From Reclinomonas americana ATCC 50394 (lineage: Eukaryota; Jakobida; Jakobea; Jakobida): a stretch of DNA of 22,785 nucleotides. The translations under genes and the position numbers were made by a program. Where the stretch lies: positions 68,643-91,427 of the forward strand of contig PS015618.1 in assembly GCA_048213135.1 (NCBI GenBank), read 5' to 3'. Shown here piece after piece: positions 8,797 through 18,904 of this stretch. The notes beneath the pieces were generated by a model, which was given only the letters and a program-made list of their open reading frames with translations, had not been told where the DNA came from and searched no databases. Numbering within the stretch: the first letter of the stretch is position 1; the number at the start of each line of letters is the position of its first letter.

Positions 8797-9017
8797 CCGC
8801 GTTTTGGTGGCTTGCGAGGCGATCGAATGTGTGAGAATGTGTGCGCGCATGGAGGCACTTATTATAATGTAGATGGAGTGAGCCGTGCACAGATTATTCC
8901 TGTTTTGGTTTGCGTGTTCGGTGGTGCTGCATAGCCGCTGCTGCGAATGTTGTTTGGCAATTCTGCTGCCTCATGCAATATGTTGAGTGTATTCGAGCCT
9001 GCTTCTTCTGCGCGCGT
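8797..9017. other. Convergent spacer between poly-Gln and coiled-coil genes
   Basis: Both flanking genes end here, in opposite directions, leaving 221 bp for both 3' untranslated regions. A short AT-rich patch (8857-8871) may serve 3' end formation. No canonical AATAAA is present. Confidence 0.4.
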
Positions 9018-11308
9018 TTACTTGCGGGATGGGCCACCGGGCTTCCGTGACCATTTGCCGTAGCTGAACACATCGGCGGCGTCGACAATCGCCGCGCGAC
9101 CGACCACCACCTTCTCGTGAGATGCGCTGCCANNNNNNNNNNNNNNNNNNNNNNNNNNNNNNNNNNNNNNNNNNNNNNNNNNNNNNNNNNNNNNNNNNNN
9201 NNNNNNNNNNNNNNNNNNNNNNNNNNNNNNNNNNNNNNNNNNNNNNNNNNNNNNNNNNNNNNNNNNNNNNNNNNNNNNNNNNNNNNNNNNNNNNNNNNNN
9301 NNNNNNNNNNNNNNNNNNNNNNNNNNNNNNNNNNNNNNNNNNNNNNNNNNNNNNNNNNNNNNNNNNNNNNNNNNNNNNNNNNNNNNNNNNNNNNNNNNNN
9401 NNNNNNNNNNNNNNNNNNNNNNNNNNNNNNNNNNNNNNNNNNNNNNNNNNNNNNNNNNNNNNNNNNNNNNNNNNNNNNNNNNNNNNNNNNNNNNNNNNNN
9501 NNNNNNNNNNNNNNNNNNNNNNNNNNNNNNNNNNNNNNNNNNNNNNNNNNNNNNNNNNNNNNNNNNNNNNNNNNNNNNNNNNNNNNNNNNNNNNNNNNNN
9601 NNNNNNNNNNNNNNNNNNNNNNNNNNNNNNNNNNNNNNNNNNNNNNNNNNNNNNNNNNNNNNNNNNNNNNNNNNNNNNNNNNNNNNNNNNNNNNNNNNNN
9701 NNNNNNNNNNNNNNNNNNNNNNNNNNNNNNNNNNNNNNNNNNNNNNNNNNNNNNNNNNCCGCCGGCGAGCTCTTCAGCTCCATTGCGCTCACGGTGACCA
9801 CCTTGGGCACACGTGGCGACACTGGCATCGAGCTCACGGCGGAGAGTGGGAGCGATGGTGGCGTTGACATGAACGCCGATGATGCCGACGACGAGGAGGA
9901 TGGCGGAGGTGTCGGTGGCGACACTGAAATCGCCTGATTCACCACCACGTTCACCCACGAGCAGTCGGGCCACTGTGCGGACGACGGCATGCCTCGGCGC
10001 TACATGGAAGTGGGCATGAAAAAGCAGCCCGGAGAGAGGCGACTGCGACAACACAACGCACCACCATCGTCGCATAGTGATCGGCCAACTTGCACATCTC
10101 AGAACGCATGAGCTGCCCGAGCTGTACGAGGCGGCGCACCTCTATCCCCATCAACTCCTTCTCTTGCGTCACCACGGCGAGCTCAGTAAGCAGACGCTTG
10201 TTTTCGGCTTCGAGCGCCTGTTTGCGCTCCGACAGCGTATCACGCTCACCCAACACGCCCTACGCCGCCACCCACCAGTGAGCGCGACTCACACACACCA
10301 CAATGATCGACAAGCACGAAGCCGACCTGGCGACCGACACGATTCTTATCGCGCAGCGTCCTGATCGTCTCCTCCATCTCCTCCTTCTCGCGTGCAGAGG
10401 CCGACTTGGCCTTCTCCAGCGCAATGCACTTGCGACGCAGAGTTTGGTTCTCCGCCTCCTGCTCCGCGACCTTCTTCTCAAACGCTCGTACCACCTTCTT
10501 GGTCGTACGCTGCTCCCCCTCGTATCGATCCCGTTCACGCTCCAGCACCGATCGCAGCTCCTCGGCCTCCGTCGACACACGCGACAGCGTACTACGCTGT
10601 GCCGTGTACTCGCCACGCAGCTCGCTGAGCTCTTGCTTCAATGTGGTCGCCTGGAGAAGGAATGGTGAGATGAGGAGGAAAAATTGGACATGCACTCGTA
10701 CAACACAGACAGACCTCGCTCGCATAGCGTTGGAGGCTCTGCTTGTACTGCTCCTCGGCCTTGTCGCGCAGCTGCAGCGTCATGTCCCACTCGGCATGCT
10801 CACTGATGGCGGCCTCGCGCAAGTCGCGAGCTTCGCTGGCCTGCTGCGCCAACTGCTCCAGCTCGCCCATGTGTTGTGCCATTTCGTTCATCTGTGACAC
10901 CAGGCGATCGCTGTGAAAGGGAGAGAGAAGGAAGAGTATGTAAGAGAGAGACAAGAGGAGACAAGAGGAGACAAGAGGAGAGAGAGAGAGAAACCGTTCA
11001 GTACGCGCGACCGTCGCGACTCGCTTGGCCTCTGTTGCCTCCCTCAGCAGTCGCTCCACCTCATTCTGTGCACGCTCCTCGTTCTGACGCAGTCGCTGGC
11101 ACTCGTCTCGCGTCCCACGCAGCTCGTGCTCCAAGTACTGGCGACACGCAGCGATGGTGAGGATGTGATGCAGCACACAACACACACAGAGAGAGGGAAA
11201 TGAGCGGGAAGGAGAGACCTTGATGTGGTCCTCGGAGGCTTTGAGACTCTTCTGCAATGGACTGGAGACGTGGTCCAGCAGGCCACCCAGCGCGCCGTGC
11301 GACGCCAT
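9018..11308 (-). CDS. Long coiled-coil protein, at least six exons, interrupted by assembly gap
   Basis: Exons on the minus strand: 11308-11219, 11137-10995, 10910-10715, 10650-10327, 10259-10062, 9972 into the gap at 9758. A final piece, 9132-9018, emerges from the gap and ends in TAA. The N-terminus MASHGALGGLLDHVSSPLQ leads into more than 250 residues of charged heptad-like sequence, with stretches such as TLKQELSELRGEYTAQRS, ATEAKRVATVARTE and ERKQALEAENKRLLTEL. This is a classic long coiled coil. It is followed by a Ser/Pro-rich linker (SVSPPTPPPSSSSSASSAF). The tail after the gap reads VVVGRAAIVDAADVFSYGKW and ends KPGGPSRK, in a frame that cannot be linked across the gap. A scaffold, cytoskeletal or centrosome-type role is typical of such proteins, but the family is not recognised. 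The ends of exons 4 and 5 (10327, 10062) are chosen by phase and have near alternatives. Confidence 0.75.
9133..9758. other. Assembly gap (626 N)
   Basis: A run of N inside the coiled-coil gene. It hides part of its Ser/Pro-rich region and at least one exon or intron boundary. Apparent reading frames through it are artefacts. Confidence 1.
10951..10980 (+). repeat. 10-bp tandem repeat (ACAAGAGGAG, three copies) in an intron
   Basis: Three exact copies sit inside intron 2 of the coiled-coil gene (10911-10994), flanked by GA microsatellite. On the transcribed strand this is a CT-rich tract that could serve as the polypyrimidine region. Confidence 0.9.
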
Positions 11309-11536
11309 CACAGAGAAGTTGAGTGAAAATTCGGGTTTGGCGGGCCCTCCTATCCGCTGTGCACTTCGGTGTCGAGTGGTTCGCCAGCGGATGCTTCTCC
11401 TTCTACGAGTCGCGTACACAAATAACAAGGAGGTTTTACTCGGTGTGCATGGCGATTGCACTTGTTTTCACAGTTTGTACATCTTGTGTCATGATCATGG
11501 CGGTTGCCGGCAGGCTGCGCTGGACACCGGCGGCGA

Positions 11537-12460
11537 TCACTTGGCGGGCACCGGCACGCCCATCTCCGTGTCGTACGTGACCTGACAATAGCGGAAGCTC
11601 GAGTTCGCACCATTGTAACAAATCGACTGCTCGATGGGCGGGGAGTACACGTGGATCGTCACCGCCCCCACCGACTCGCTCTCGTTCACGACACGGTGCA
11701 CGCCCATACCGTCGTCAATGTAGACGCCTTGGCAGTCGGCCTCGCCGAGCAGATTCACGTGGGAGTCCGCGATCATCTCGCGACCTTGCGCCACGTCTTC
11801 CTCGGTCGGGTACGCGTAGCGGTACTCGTGCAACACGCCGTCAATGTGGCGCATCCAGCACTGCGACTTGTTGTGCGAGTGGATAGCACTGCGTGGGGCA
11901 CCAATGATGAGGAACCGATGCAATACCGGTGACTTCGAACAGACAATATACCTGCCGGTCTTGGGAGCCCAGCAGAGGACGAGGATGGCAAAGCGCTCGT
12001 CTTCGTGCATGAACACCAGGTTGCGGGTGTACTTCTTGCCATGCGGGTCGAACACCATGTACTTGGCCTCCTCGTCGGCCGTCAGACGGACGCGCGCCAG
12101 CACATCGGCAACGGCATCCGGATTGCAGGGTCCATCGCAGGAGACAAACTACGGCGACAGAAAAACAGGAGATGAACAGACGCACACACTCAACACCGTT
12201 TCGTAGGAGGCGCGCGCACGCACGCACGCACTCACCAGCGGCTCAAGCACCGGGCCCAGCTCCTCGAGATGAATCGTCGATGCTGCGTCGACGGCCTTCT
12301 TGTGCAGCATGGGACTGAGGCCATCGCCGGCAGACGGCAGCGCGATGGCGTACCGATCCACTTGTGCATGTGGAGAGTCTTCGCCATCCACGAGCATCGC
12401 GGAGGCGCCCTCGGGCGCAAAGCGAGCTACAGAGAAGAAGTCTTGATCGGGGGCCAACAT
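11537..12460 (-). CDS. CDO1: Cysteine dioxygenase, three exons
   Basis: Cytosolic non-heme iron enzyme that oxidises L-cysteine to cysteine sulfinate, the first step of cysteine breakdown and taurine synthesis. Exons: 12460-12236, 12148-11952, 11888-11537, giving 257 aa. The phase-perfect join restores CWAPKTGSAIHSHNKSQCW. Cupin iron ligands H144, H146 and H205 (in VHRVVN) are all present. So are the partners of the Cys-Tyr cofactor, C151 and Y222 (in HVYSPP), and the substrate-carboxylate Arg in KYTRNLV (R117). These match H86/H88/H140, C93-Y157 and R60 of the mammalian enzyme. The protein is about 55 residues longer than mammalian CDO, all at the N-terminus, which holds an extra acidic segment. 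An upstream acceptor-like CTCCAG precedes the start, so a 5' leader intron is likely. The gene is divergent from CysRS. Confidence 0.95.
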
Positions 12461-13015
12461 GATGAGAGATGATCGATTTGTCGGGAAAGCCTTGGCGTTC
12501 TGGAGCAGAGGAAAAAGGAGATGTGTTGTTGTCAGCACGTCGGCAGCTATTTATCGAGCCTCCGTGGTGTGATTGAGGCTCAGTACGCGGCAGACACACA
12601 TTATCAACCGGTGGTGGTGGCTCGAGTCACAATTTCAAGACACGACACCACACGCGTACTTGAGCTTGTGCGTAACTTGCTGTCAGCAACAGGATTCGTC
12701 TCATTGTCAGCAGTGGTGCTCACACTCACGGCACGGCTGTTGTCGACTGTGGTCTGCGCGATCGCTCCCACGCCAGCGCGCTCGCGAGACGATCATCGCA
12801 GCGGCGGAGATTCTGAGGAGCTCTCGTTGTTGTTCGTGGGTGTACAGTTATAATTGGACACAGCGACACATTCTGCGCTGGCTGAATTCGCTGTGGTGTG
12901 ATAAAGCTGTCAGCAACCCGTTTCACGCACAAACCAGACTATCCGACCACCTGACAACAATCGAAAATAAAATACTGGAGCGCACTTGTCAGGCCCCAAG
13001 TACCTCTTTTCGATC
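12461..13015. promoter_or_regulatory. Shared 555-bp region between divergent CDO and CysRS genes
   Basis: The two cysteine-related genes face away from each other across this interval, so it probably holds both promoters and leaders. Left part: an acceptor-like CT-rich stretch read on the minus strand (about 12500-12520) suggests a CDO 5' leader intron. Right part: AT-rich patches near 12846-12856 and 12960-12973, upstream of the CysRS ATG. No known transcription-factor site was recognised, and no convincing exon was found on either strand. Confidence 0.5.
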
Positions 13016-14187
13016 ATGTCTGCGAGCGATAGCAACGCCTCTTCTTCTTCTTCATCGTCGTCGTCTTCAAAGATGCCACACTGGACGATGCCCGAGACCG
13101 CTGACGGTGCGTTTGTCGACACCGGAGTGCTGGTGTGGAACTCGCTGACGCGCACCAAGGTGAGCGAGCTTGGTTGAACGCACACTGAGCCACGATCGGG
13201 ATGACTAACCTTATGCGCACACGCACACAGGTACCACTTCGCAAGCCGAAGGACAGCCCCCTGCGCTGGTACTCGTGCGGACCGACAGTGTACAACATTT
13301 CTCACTTGGGTCATGCACGGTGAGTCGTCGCTGCGTAGTCTCTCTGCGCGATTCGTCTGGCGTCTCCCTCTAACACACACACACACACACAACAGCAACT
13401 ACGTGTCGCTGGACATTCTGCGCCGAGTGCTTGAGGACTACTTTGGCATCCCCACTCTCTACGTGATGAACATTACCGATGTCGACGACAAGATCATCAT
13501 CGCGGCTGCGCACAAGCACCTGGTGGACCTGGTCGCCGACGTGTCCGAGCGGAGTGGCGCGGAATCGATGGCCGTCAGTCAGGCGCTGGAGGACGCACAG
13601 GCGGTGCTGGGCCGAGAGGACGAGTGGCGCCAGGTGTCGAAGACACACTCGGCGGCGCAGGCGCTCAAGCAGGCCGCACTTGCCGCCGGCATCATCAGTG
13701 CGGACGAGGCTGCATCGGAGCCAGACTTCGAGGGCTACGCCCGTCACTACGAGCAAGACTTTCTGGAGGACATGGCCGCCCTGGGAGTTGCGCGAGGCCA
13801 GCTGCATGCAGCAGCACTTGTGTCAGTTGCATTTTCCTCACACAACAGCTTGCTACTACTGTACAGGTGCGACCGGCTCACGCCATGCCGCGCGTCTCGG
13901 AGCACGTACCTGAGATCATCGCCTTCATCGAGCGCATCATCCGCAACGGCTTCGCGTACGCCACCGCCACTGGATCCGTGTACTTTGACACCAGCGCCTA
14001 CCTGGCCTCCGGACACGACCACCCGAAGCTGGCACCGGAGCGCCGCGATGACCTGGAGCTGATGGCCGAGGCTGAGGGTGCTCTCAGCAGCATCGGATCG
14101 GCGGAGAAGAAGGCCACGGCGGACTTTGCCTTGTGGAAGGCATCGAAGCCCGGCGAGCCGTCCTGGAGCTCGCCGTGGGGACGCGGT

Positions 14188-14220
<33 letters not shown>

Positions 14221-15717
14221 GCCACGTGCGTCTGAAGACTGCTGTTCTGCTGTGTTTTCTTGTCGATCGCCTGCTCACCACCTTCCTCCCACAGCACCGT
14301 GCTCGGCTCCGACACCATGGACATTCACTCGGGTGGCGAGGACCTCAAGTTCCCGCACCACGACAACGAGATGGCGCAGTCGGAGGCCTGCTTCTGCCAC
14401 CACCAGTGGGTCAACTACTTTTTGCACTGCGGTCACCTGGGCATCAACGGCATGAAAATGAGCAAGTCAAAAAAGAACTTTACCAGCATCAAGGCCGCAC
14501 TGGCACCGGGCGAGTGCACCGGACGCCAGCTGCGCTTCCTGTTCCTTCTGCACCAGTACAACGCGCCACTGGATTTCAGCGAGGGCGCGCTGGACGAGGC
14601 CGCATCAGCCGAGCGCACGTTCCGCGAGTTCTTCCACAACATGAAGGCCGAGCTGCGCGCCACCACCCTGCGCACGGCCACGCGATGGGACGACGAGGAG
14701 CGTCAGCTGAAGAGCGCGCTTTCCGCCGTGCAGGCCGGCATCGACGCGGCCCTCCGCGACGACTTCAACACGCCGCTGACGATGCGCTTGCTGGCCGAAC
14801 TCGTCACCACCACCAACGTGTACGTGGCACGCTGCCGCGCCGCCGGCCGTGACCCCCGCGCCGCCGCGCTGCGCGATATCACCGCGTACGTGTCACGCAT
14901 GTTTAACGTGTTCGGGTTGAACGAGACTGGCGCGCTCGGTTTCGCGACAACTGAGGAGCATGGCGGGGTGAGTGTGATTGTGTCTTGTCTGACGTTCACC
15001 ATTCAGTGACTTACCAGTCTGCTGACACGCACAGGTGGAGGCCGCCGTTGCGCCTCTTCTCGACGCGATTGCCGATTTCCGCATGTCGGTGCGCTCGGCG
15101 GCGTTGGGGCGCGTCGACAGCGCATCCATCTTGCGCCTCACCGACGAGTTCCGCGACACGCGGATGGTGGAGCTGGGTGTGCGACTGGAGGATCGCCCCG
15201 ACGCGCCAGTGGCATGGAAGCGCGACGCACCAGAGGTCTTGCAGCGAGAGTTGGCCGCCAGCCGCAAGGCCGAGGCCGCTCGCGAGGCCGATCGCGAGCT
15301 GCGTCGACGCGAGCGTGAGGCCGCTTCAGGTACGCCACGCCTGCTTCTTCTTCGCACAGTAGCTACGTAAATATGACAACTCATGATCGTCACATAACAG
15401 TGCTGCGGAGTGAAATGGCCAAGAAATCGCCACTGGAGATGTTCCGCGACGCCACCGAGCAGTACTCGGCGTGGGACGCACTCGGCGTGCCCACTGCCGA
15501 CGCCGACGGCAAGCCACTCAGTCGCTCTCAGCGCAAGCGTCTGCTGAAGACGTGGCGACAGCAGGCGGAGATGCACAACGAGTTCCTAGTCAGCATGGGC
15601 TTCCCGCCACTGGAGCTGGCCGTGGCAGAGGCGACGGAGACACCAGTTGTGTCGGTGGATCGCGATGAGTGCGCCGGGTGCTGCTCAGCAATGGTCACTG
15701 GCGCCTGCGTGCGATGA
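13016..15717 (+). CDS. CARS1: Cysteinyl-tRNA synthetase, seven exons
   Basis: Class I synthetase that charges tRNA-Cys with cysteine. Exons: 13016-13159, 13231-13319, 13396-13786, 13867-14225, 14295-14967, 15035-15329, 15401-15717. They give 755 aa, close to the 748 of human CARS1. All phases agree. HIGH motif: SHLGHAR (H73-H76). KMSKS motif: residues 382-386. Zinc site: C64 (in WYSCGPT), C323 (in IECSAMA), and the His/Glu of FPHHDNE (349-353). The eukaryote-type insertion between the first Rossmann half and the zinc region is present, as are the DFALWKASKPGEPSW block and the basic helical C-terminal extension (LSRSQRKRLLKTW). Intron 3 (13787-13866) is placed by exact length match to the human protein and uses a GTTGCG donor. 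The N-terminus has a poly-Ser run from a TCT/TCG repeat. The last 15 codons encode four cysteines, which human CARS1 lacks at its end. Confidence 0.97.
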
Positions 15718-15863
15718 GCTGTGTGTGCGTGTGTGAGAACAATGTAAAGCAATCATGTGCGTCTGTTTACGACATGGTGTACCGGTGTACCCGTCGCGAG
15801 GTGGTGAAGTGTTGAATCCGAGCAGGACGCAAGCGCATCTCGTTCTTGTTTTCAATCGTCACA

Positions 15864-16313
15864 ATGAGCACGGAAGAGAAGAGCACGCTGTTCACCATTG
15901 TCGCCGGCGCAGTTGCACTGCTGCCGATCATCAGCGCGGGAGCCTACTCGATCTTTGGCCAGGCGCACAAGAGTTGCGCGCGCACACACACACACACGTC
16001 ACCACTACCATTGCGAATCTTTTCCTCTCTTTCTCTCTTTGTGTCTCATTCTCGCACGCGCACTTGAGAGAGAAACACACGNNNNNNNNNNNNNNNNNNN
16101 NTTTTCTTTTTCTCTGCTGCATCTTTCCCTGCCTTCCCCGCGCGCGCCCGTGAACTTATAAAGTCGTTCGTGTGTGTGTGCGTATTCTCTCTCACAGGCG
16201 GCCCGACCGTGATCAGTTGTCTTTTGTATGTGCCCCGTCGTCGCTATGACCACCGCTGCGCTGCGGCCCCTGCGGCCTCTCGACGGAACAACAACAAGTG
16301 TACACTTTTGTAA
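15864..16313 (+). CDS. Small membrane protein, 74 aa, two exons
   Basis: Exons 15864-15972 and 16198-16313. The start MSTEEKSTLFT is followed by a hydrophobic stretch of about 20 residues (VAGAVALLPIISAGAYSIFG). After the intron come a shorter hydrophobic segment (TVISCLLYV) and a basic tail rich in Arg and Asn. One clear transmembrane helix and possibly a second, weaker one are expected. Joining the exons needs a GTTGCG donor at 15973 and a CACAG acceptor at 16197, which gives a clean phase. The intron contains the 20-N gap, so its length (225 nt here) is unreliable. The family is not recognised. Small organelle or ER membrane-complex subunits have this size and shape, but that is only a comparison. 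Confidence 0.6.
16082..16101. other. Assembly gap (20 N) in a CA/GA-rich intron
   Basis: A short N run flanked by CA and CT microsatellite, inside the intron of the small membrane-protein gene. The true gap size is probably unknown. Confidence 1.
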
Positions 16314-16476
16314 CATGAATCTCCGCCACGTGCTTCCGAGGAGATAGACTCTCTCTACACACATTTAATAACACTTGTCAGTCGGTGAGGTATGCTTGGT
16401 CAGCACACGACAGCTACTACTACTCGTTCTTTCTCTCTTTCTTTGTTTTTTTCTTGTGTTGTTCGCAACCGGCCGG

Positions 16477-18649
16477 TTAGGCCGGTGCACTAACGACGGT
16501 AGTACCGGCTCCGCTCCGATCCACCGCGTCCATGAGCTCTGCCGCGATGCGAGGTCTCGACAGGTACCGTGCCAAGGCGCACGGGTCATCCATCGACGGC
16601 GCCTTGTCGGCCGCCTCGCGAACTATGTCATAATTGCCAAGTGATGTTAGAAACTCAAAAACCCCACGACCGCACACTCGCTTCTCCTCATCCTCACTCA
16701 CCCGCCGACATTCGCAGTCGCAGATCAATCACAACGCGCTTCACGCTCTCGTCGTCGTCATCGTCGTCGCCATCTTCCTCGTCGTCGCCGTCCAACGTGA
16801 GTTCATCTGCGTGACGAACAACAGTAAGTCAACTCCCACCTTCGTTGGACGACAACGCTGACAAACCTTCGCCATCGACATCTGTGCCCGTTTCCAGCTC
16901 CCACGACTCCACGCTGGGCCCGCTGGTCGCTTGTTCCAGGCCCGAGTCGTGTGGCAGCTGCAGGCGTTCCATCAGTGCCGACGTGACACGATTGAGAACT
17001 TCACCGTCGACTGTGCCCGGCGCAGTGGCGACTGTGGTCATCGACGGGGTGCGCAGCGTGCTGGACGACTCCGAGTTGGCCGACATGGCGGAGATGACGG
17101 TCAGGTTCTCCGACTGAGTCGGCAGCAGCGGGGCAAACATCGTGTCGCTGGATCCGCTTGCCTGCTTCGGCCTGGGCGGCTGCTCTGATGTGGCTCGCCC
17201 CAGTCGCGGAAGAACCAGCAGCGGCGGCTCGTCGTCAACCATTGGATCTGTCCCGCTGTCGACTCGCACCTTCTCCACTCCCGCTGCGGATGGTGTGGTC
17301 TGTGCTGCGCTCTCCAACTTGGGCTGTCCATTCGTCGTGCGCACTCGTTGCTGCGGGCGCGCCCATGTTGGGGTGGTGGAGGAGCCAGCAGGCGCGGCGG
17401 CATCGCCCGCCTCCCTGTCTCCCTTGTCGAGTTGACGACCAATGTTGGTCAGCAACTGCACAATGAGATCGCTCGTCTCCACCAGCTGCCGCACAGCATT
17501 CTTGTCGTCACCCGACGCCGACTGCTCGCGCACAATGCGAGTGGCTTCTCGCGCCACAGCACTGACTGCTTGCATGGCCACGACGGCATCGCGCGCCAGC
17601 TGAGGTGACACAAACGAATTGCCGTTGACAGTGGCCGCGCTGGAGACACCGGATTCACGCAAGATGTCGTTGACTGCTGCCGCCGTGCTTGGGTGCGTCA
17701 CCAATATCGAGGCTTCATCGCCTTCCACTGACGGCGACGCAGCGCCTTGACGAATAAATCATACAGTTAGTTCACGCACATCATAGCATAGGGGGCAATA
17801 GACACGCGCAGTACTCACCGGTAGCTGCGCGTGTACCGCCATCAATAATGTCCACCACAGCATCGGTGAGCACGGCGCTCACCAGCTGCTTCACCGAAGC
17901 ACGCCGCCCCATGGTCAGTTGGATGCCTGGTAGATGCTGTGGTGAGAAAAACTAGCGACACGGAACGAGAAGAAGAAGAAGAAAAGGAGAGTGCCGTACT
18001 CTTGTCGCGAATGGACATTTCGACTGCGTCCGACATCAGAGCTCCCACGACAGTTGTCACCGCTGTGAGTTAATCGTGTGAGTATTTTTTGTTGCAAAGA
18101 ACTGACGCGCAGGCATTGCATGGCCTTGCATACCTTCTTCGCGGTTCTGCTGTGCGAGAGACGGTCTGCGGCCGAGCAGCGACGACTTGGACGAGTGTCT
18201 CACCAGGGCGCCCGACGACGACTGCCGGCGAGCGAACGGCATTCGACCTGCTTGTACTGTCGCATCAGTTCACGGCAAATAACTTGCGTGAGGGTGCGCA
18301 AACACAAACACACACCTGCATCATCGTCGGCATCGGTTTGCGTGGTGACATTGTCGAATGTTCTGAGTCGTTGTGCCTGCCGTCGGCGCCGCCGAATCAT
18401 TCCTACCGTGCCTCCGGCCATGTGAGGATCGTCACCAAAAGCGTCTTCGGTGCCAGTCCCGCTGTCGGTGGTTCGCTGGTGGAACATCGAGTCGTCACCA
18501 AACACTGCCGTGTCGTCATCGTCGCCGAGTGTGTCACCCATGATGGGCTCGGAGTGATCGAACAAGTCCTGCGCTGAATCGGCGCCCGCGCCGACTGCCT
18601 TCCGAGAGCTGCTATGAGAGCCACTCGCACCAGTGGTGGTCACGCTCAT
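16477..18649 (-). CDS. Acidic protein of unknown function, seven exons
   Basis: Exons on the minus strand: 18649-18316, 18247-18134, 18062-18000, 17926-17819, 17745-16867, 16806-16702, 16622-16477, giving 582 aa with every phase agreeing. The N-terminus MSVTTTGASGSHSSS is followed by acidic sequence in which a motif recurs (AVFGDDSMFHQ and DAFGDDPHMAG). Next come a basic cluster (MIRRRRRQAQRLR) and an Arg/Ser-rich exon (MPFARRQSSSGALVRHSS). The middle is helical (LARDAVVAMQAVSAVAREA, QLVETSDLIVQLLTNIGRQL), then a long Ser/Thr/Pro-rich stretch. A near-pure Asp/Glu run (DGDDEEDGDDDDDDE) precedes a short conserved-looking tail (LARYLSRPRIAAELMDAV). I do not recognise the family. The mix of acidic, basic and Ser-rich segments suits a nuclear or cytoskeletal adaptor. 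The end of exon 5 was set at 16867 (60-nt intron) rather than 16840 (33-nt intron). Confidence 0.7.
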
Positions 18650-18904
18650 GAGTGGACGGTTTGTGGACCAGAGAGTGATCAGTGTGCGCGGCAGGCCGAT
18701 TCCTCGACTTTGCAGCGCTGTAAAGGAGAAGAATTAGGCCATTGGAGAAACTACCGAAACGACCACATCAACAGGAACCGCACCCTGCAGTTGGTCTGCT
18801 CTGGTAAACTGCGTGTTGGTCATCAGACACTGCTTTGGCTCGCCCTGATATAAAAGCTCAAGACCGTGAGCAGAAGTGTGGAGAGTGAGTGACTGCTGCT
18901 TGGG
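18650..18904. promoter_or_regulatory. Spacer between two minus-strand genes
   Basis: The 255 bp downstream of the large gene and upstream of the acidic-protein gene. It must hold the 3' end of one and the promoter of the other. A TATAAAAG string at 18849-18856 reads on the plus strand, the wrong direction for the acidic-protein gene. No exon was seen. Confidence 0.35.

Noticed and set aside
10940-11000. CRISPR-like or regulatory direct repeats
   Set aside because: The three 10-bp copies are contiguous without spacers and lie inside a GA-rich intron, so this is a simple tandem repeat.
16807-16839. A 33-nt intron in the acidic-protein gene
   Set aside because: A donor 27 nt upstream gives the same phase and a 60-nt intron, within the 60-89 nt range of the other well-modelled introns. 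The shorter one is possible but less likely.
18849-18856. TATAAAAG as a promoter
   Set aside because: It points along the plus strand, where no gene starts nearby, so it is probably chance.
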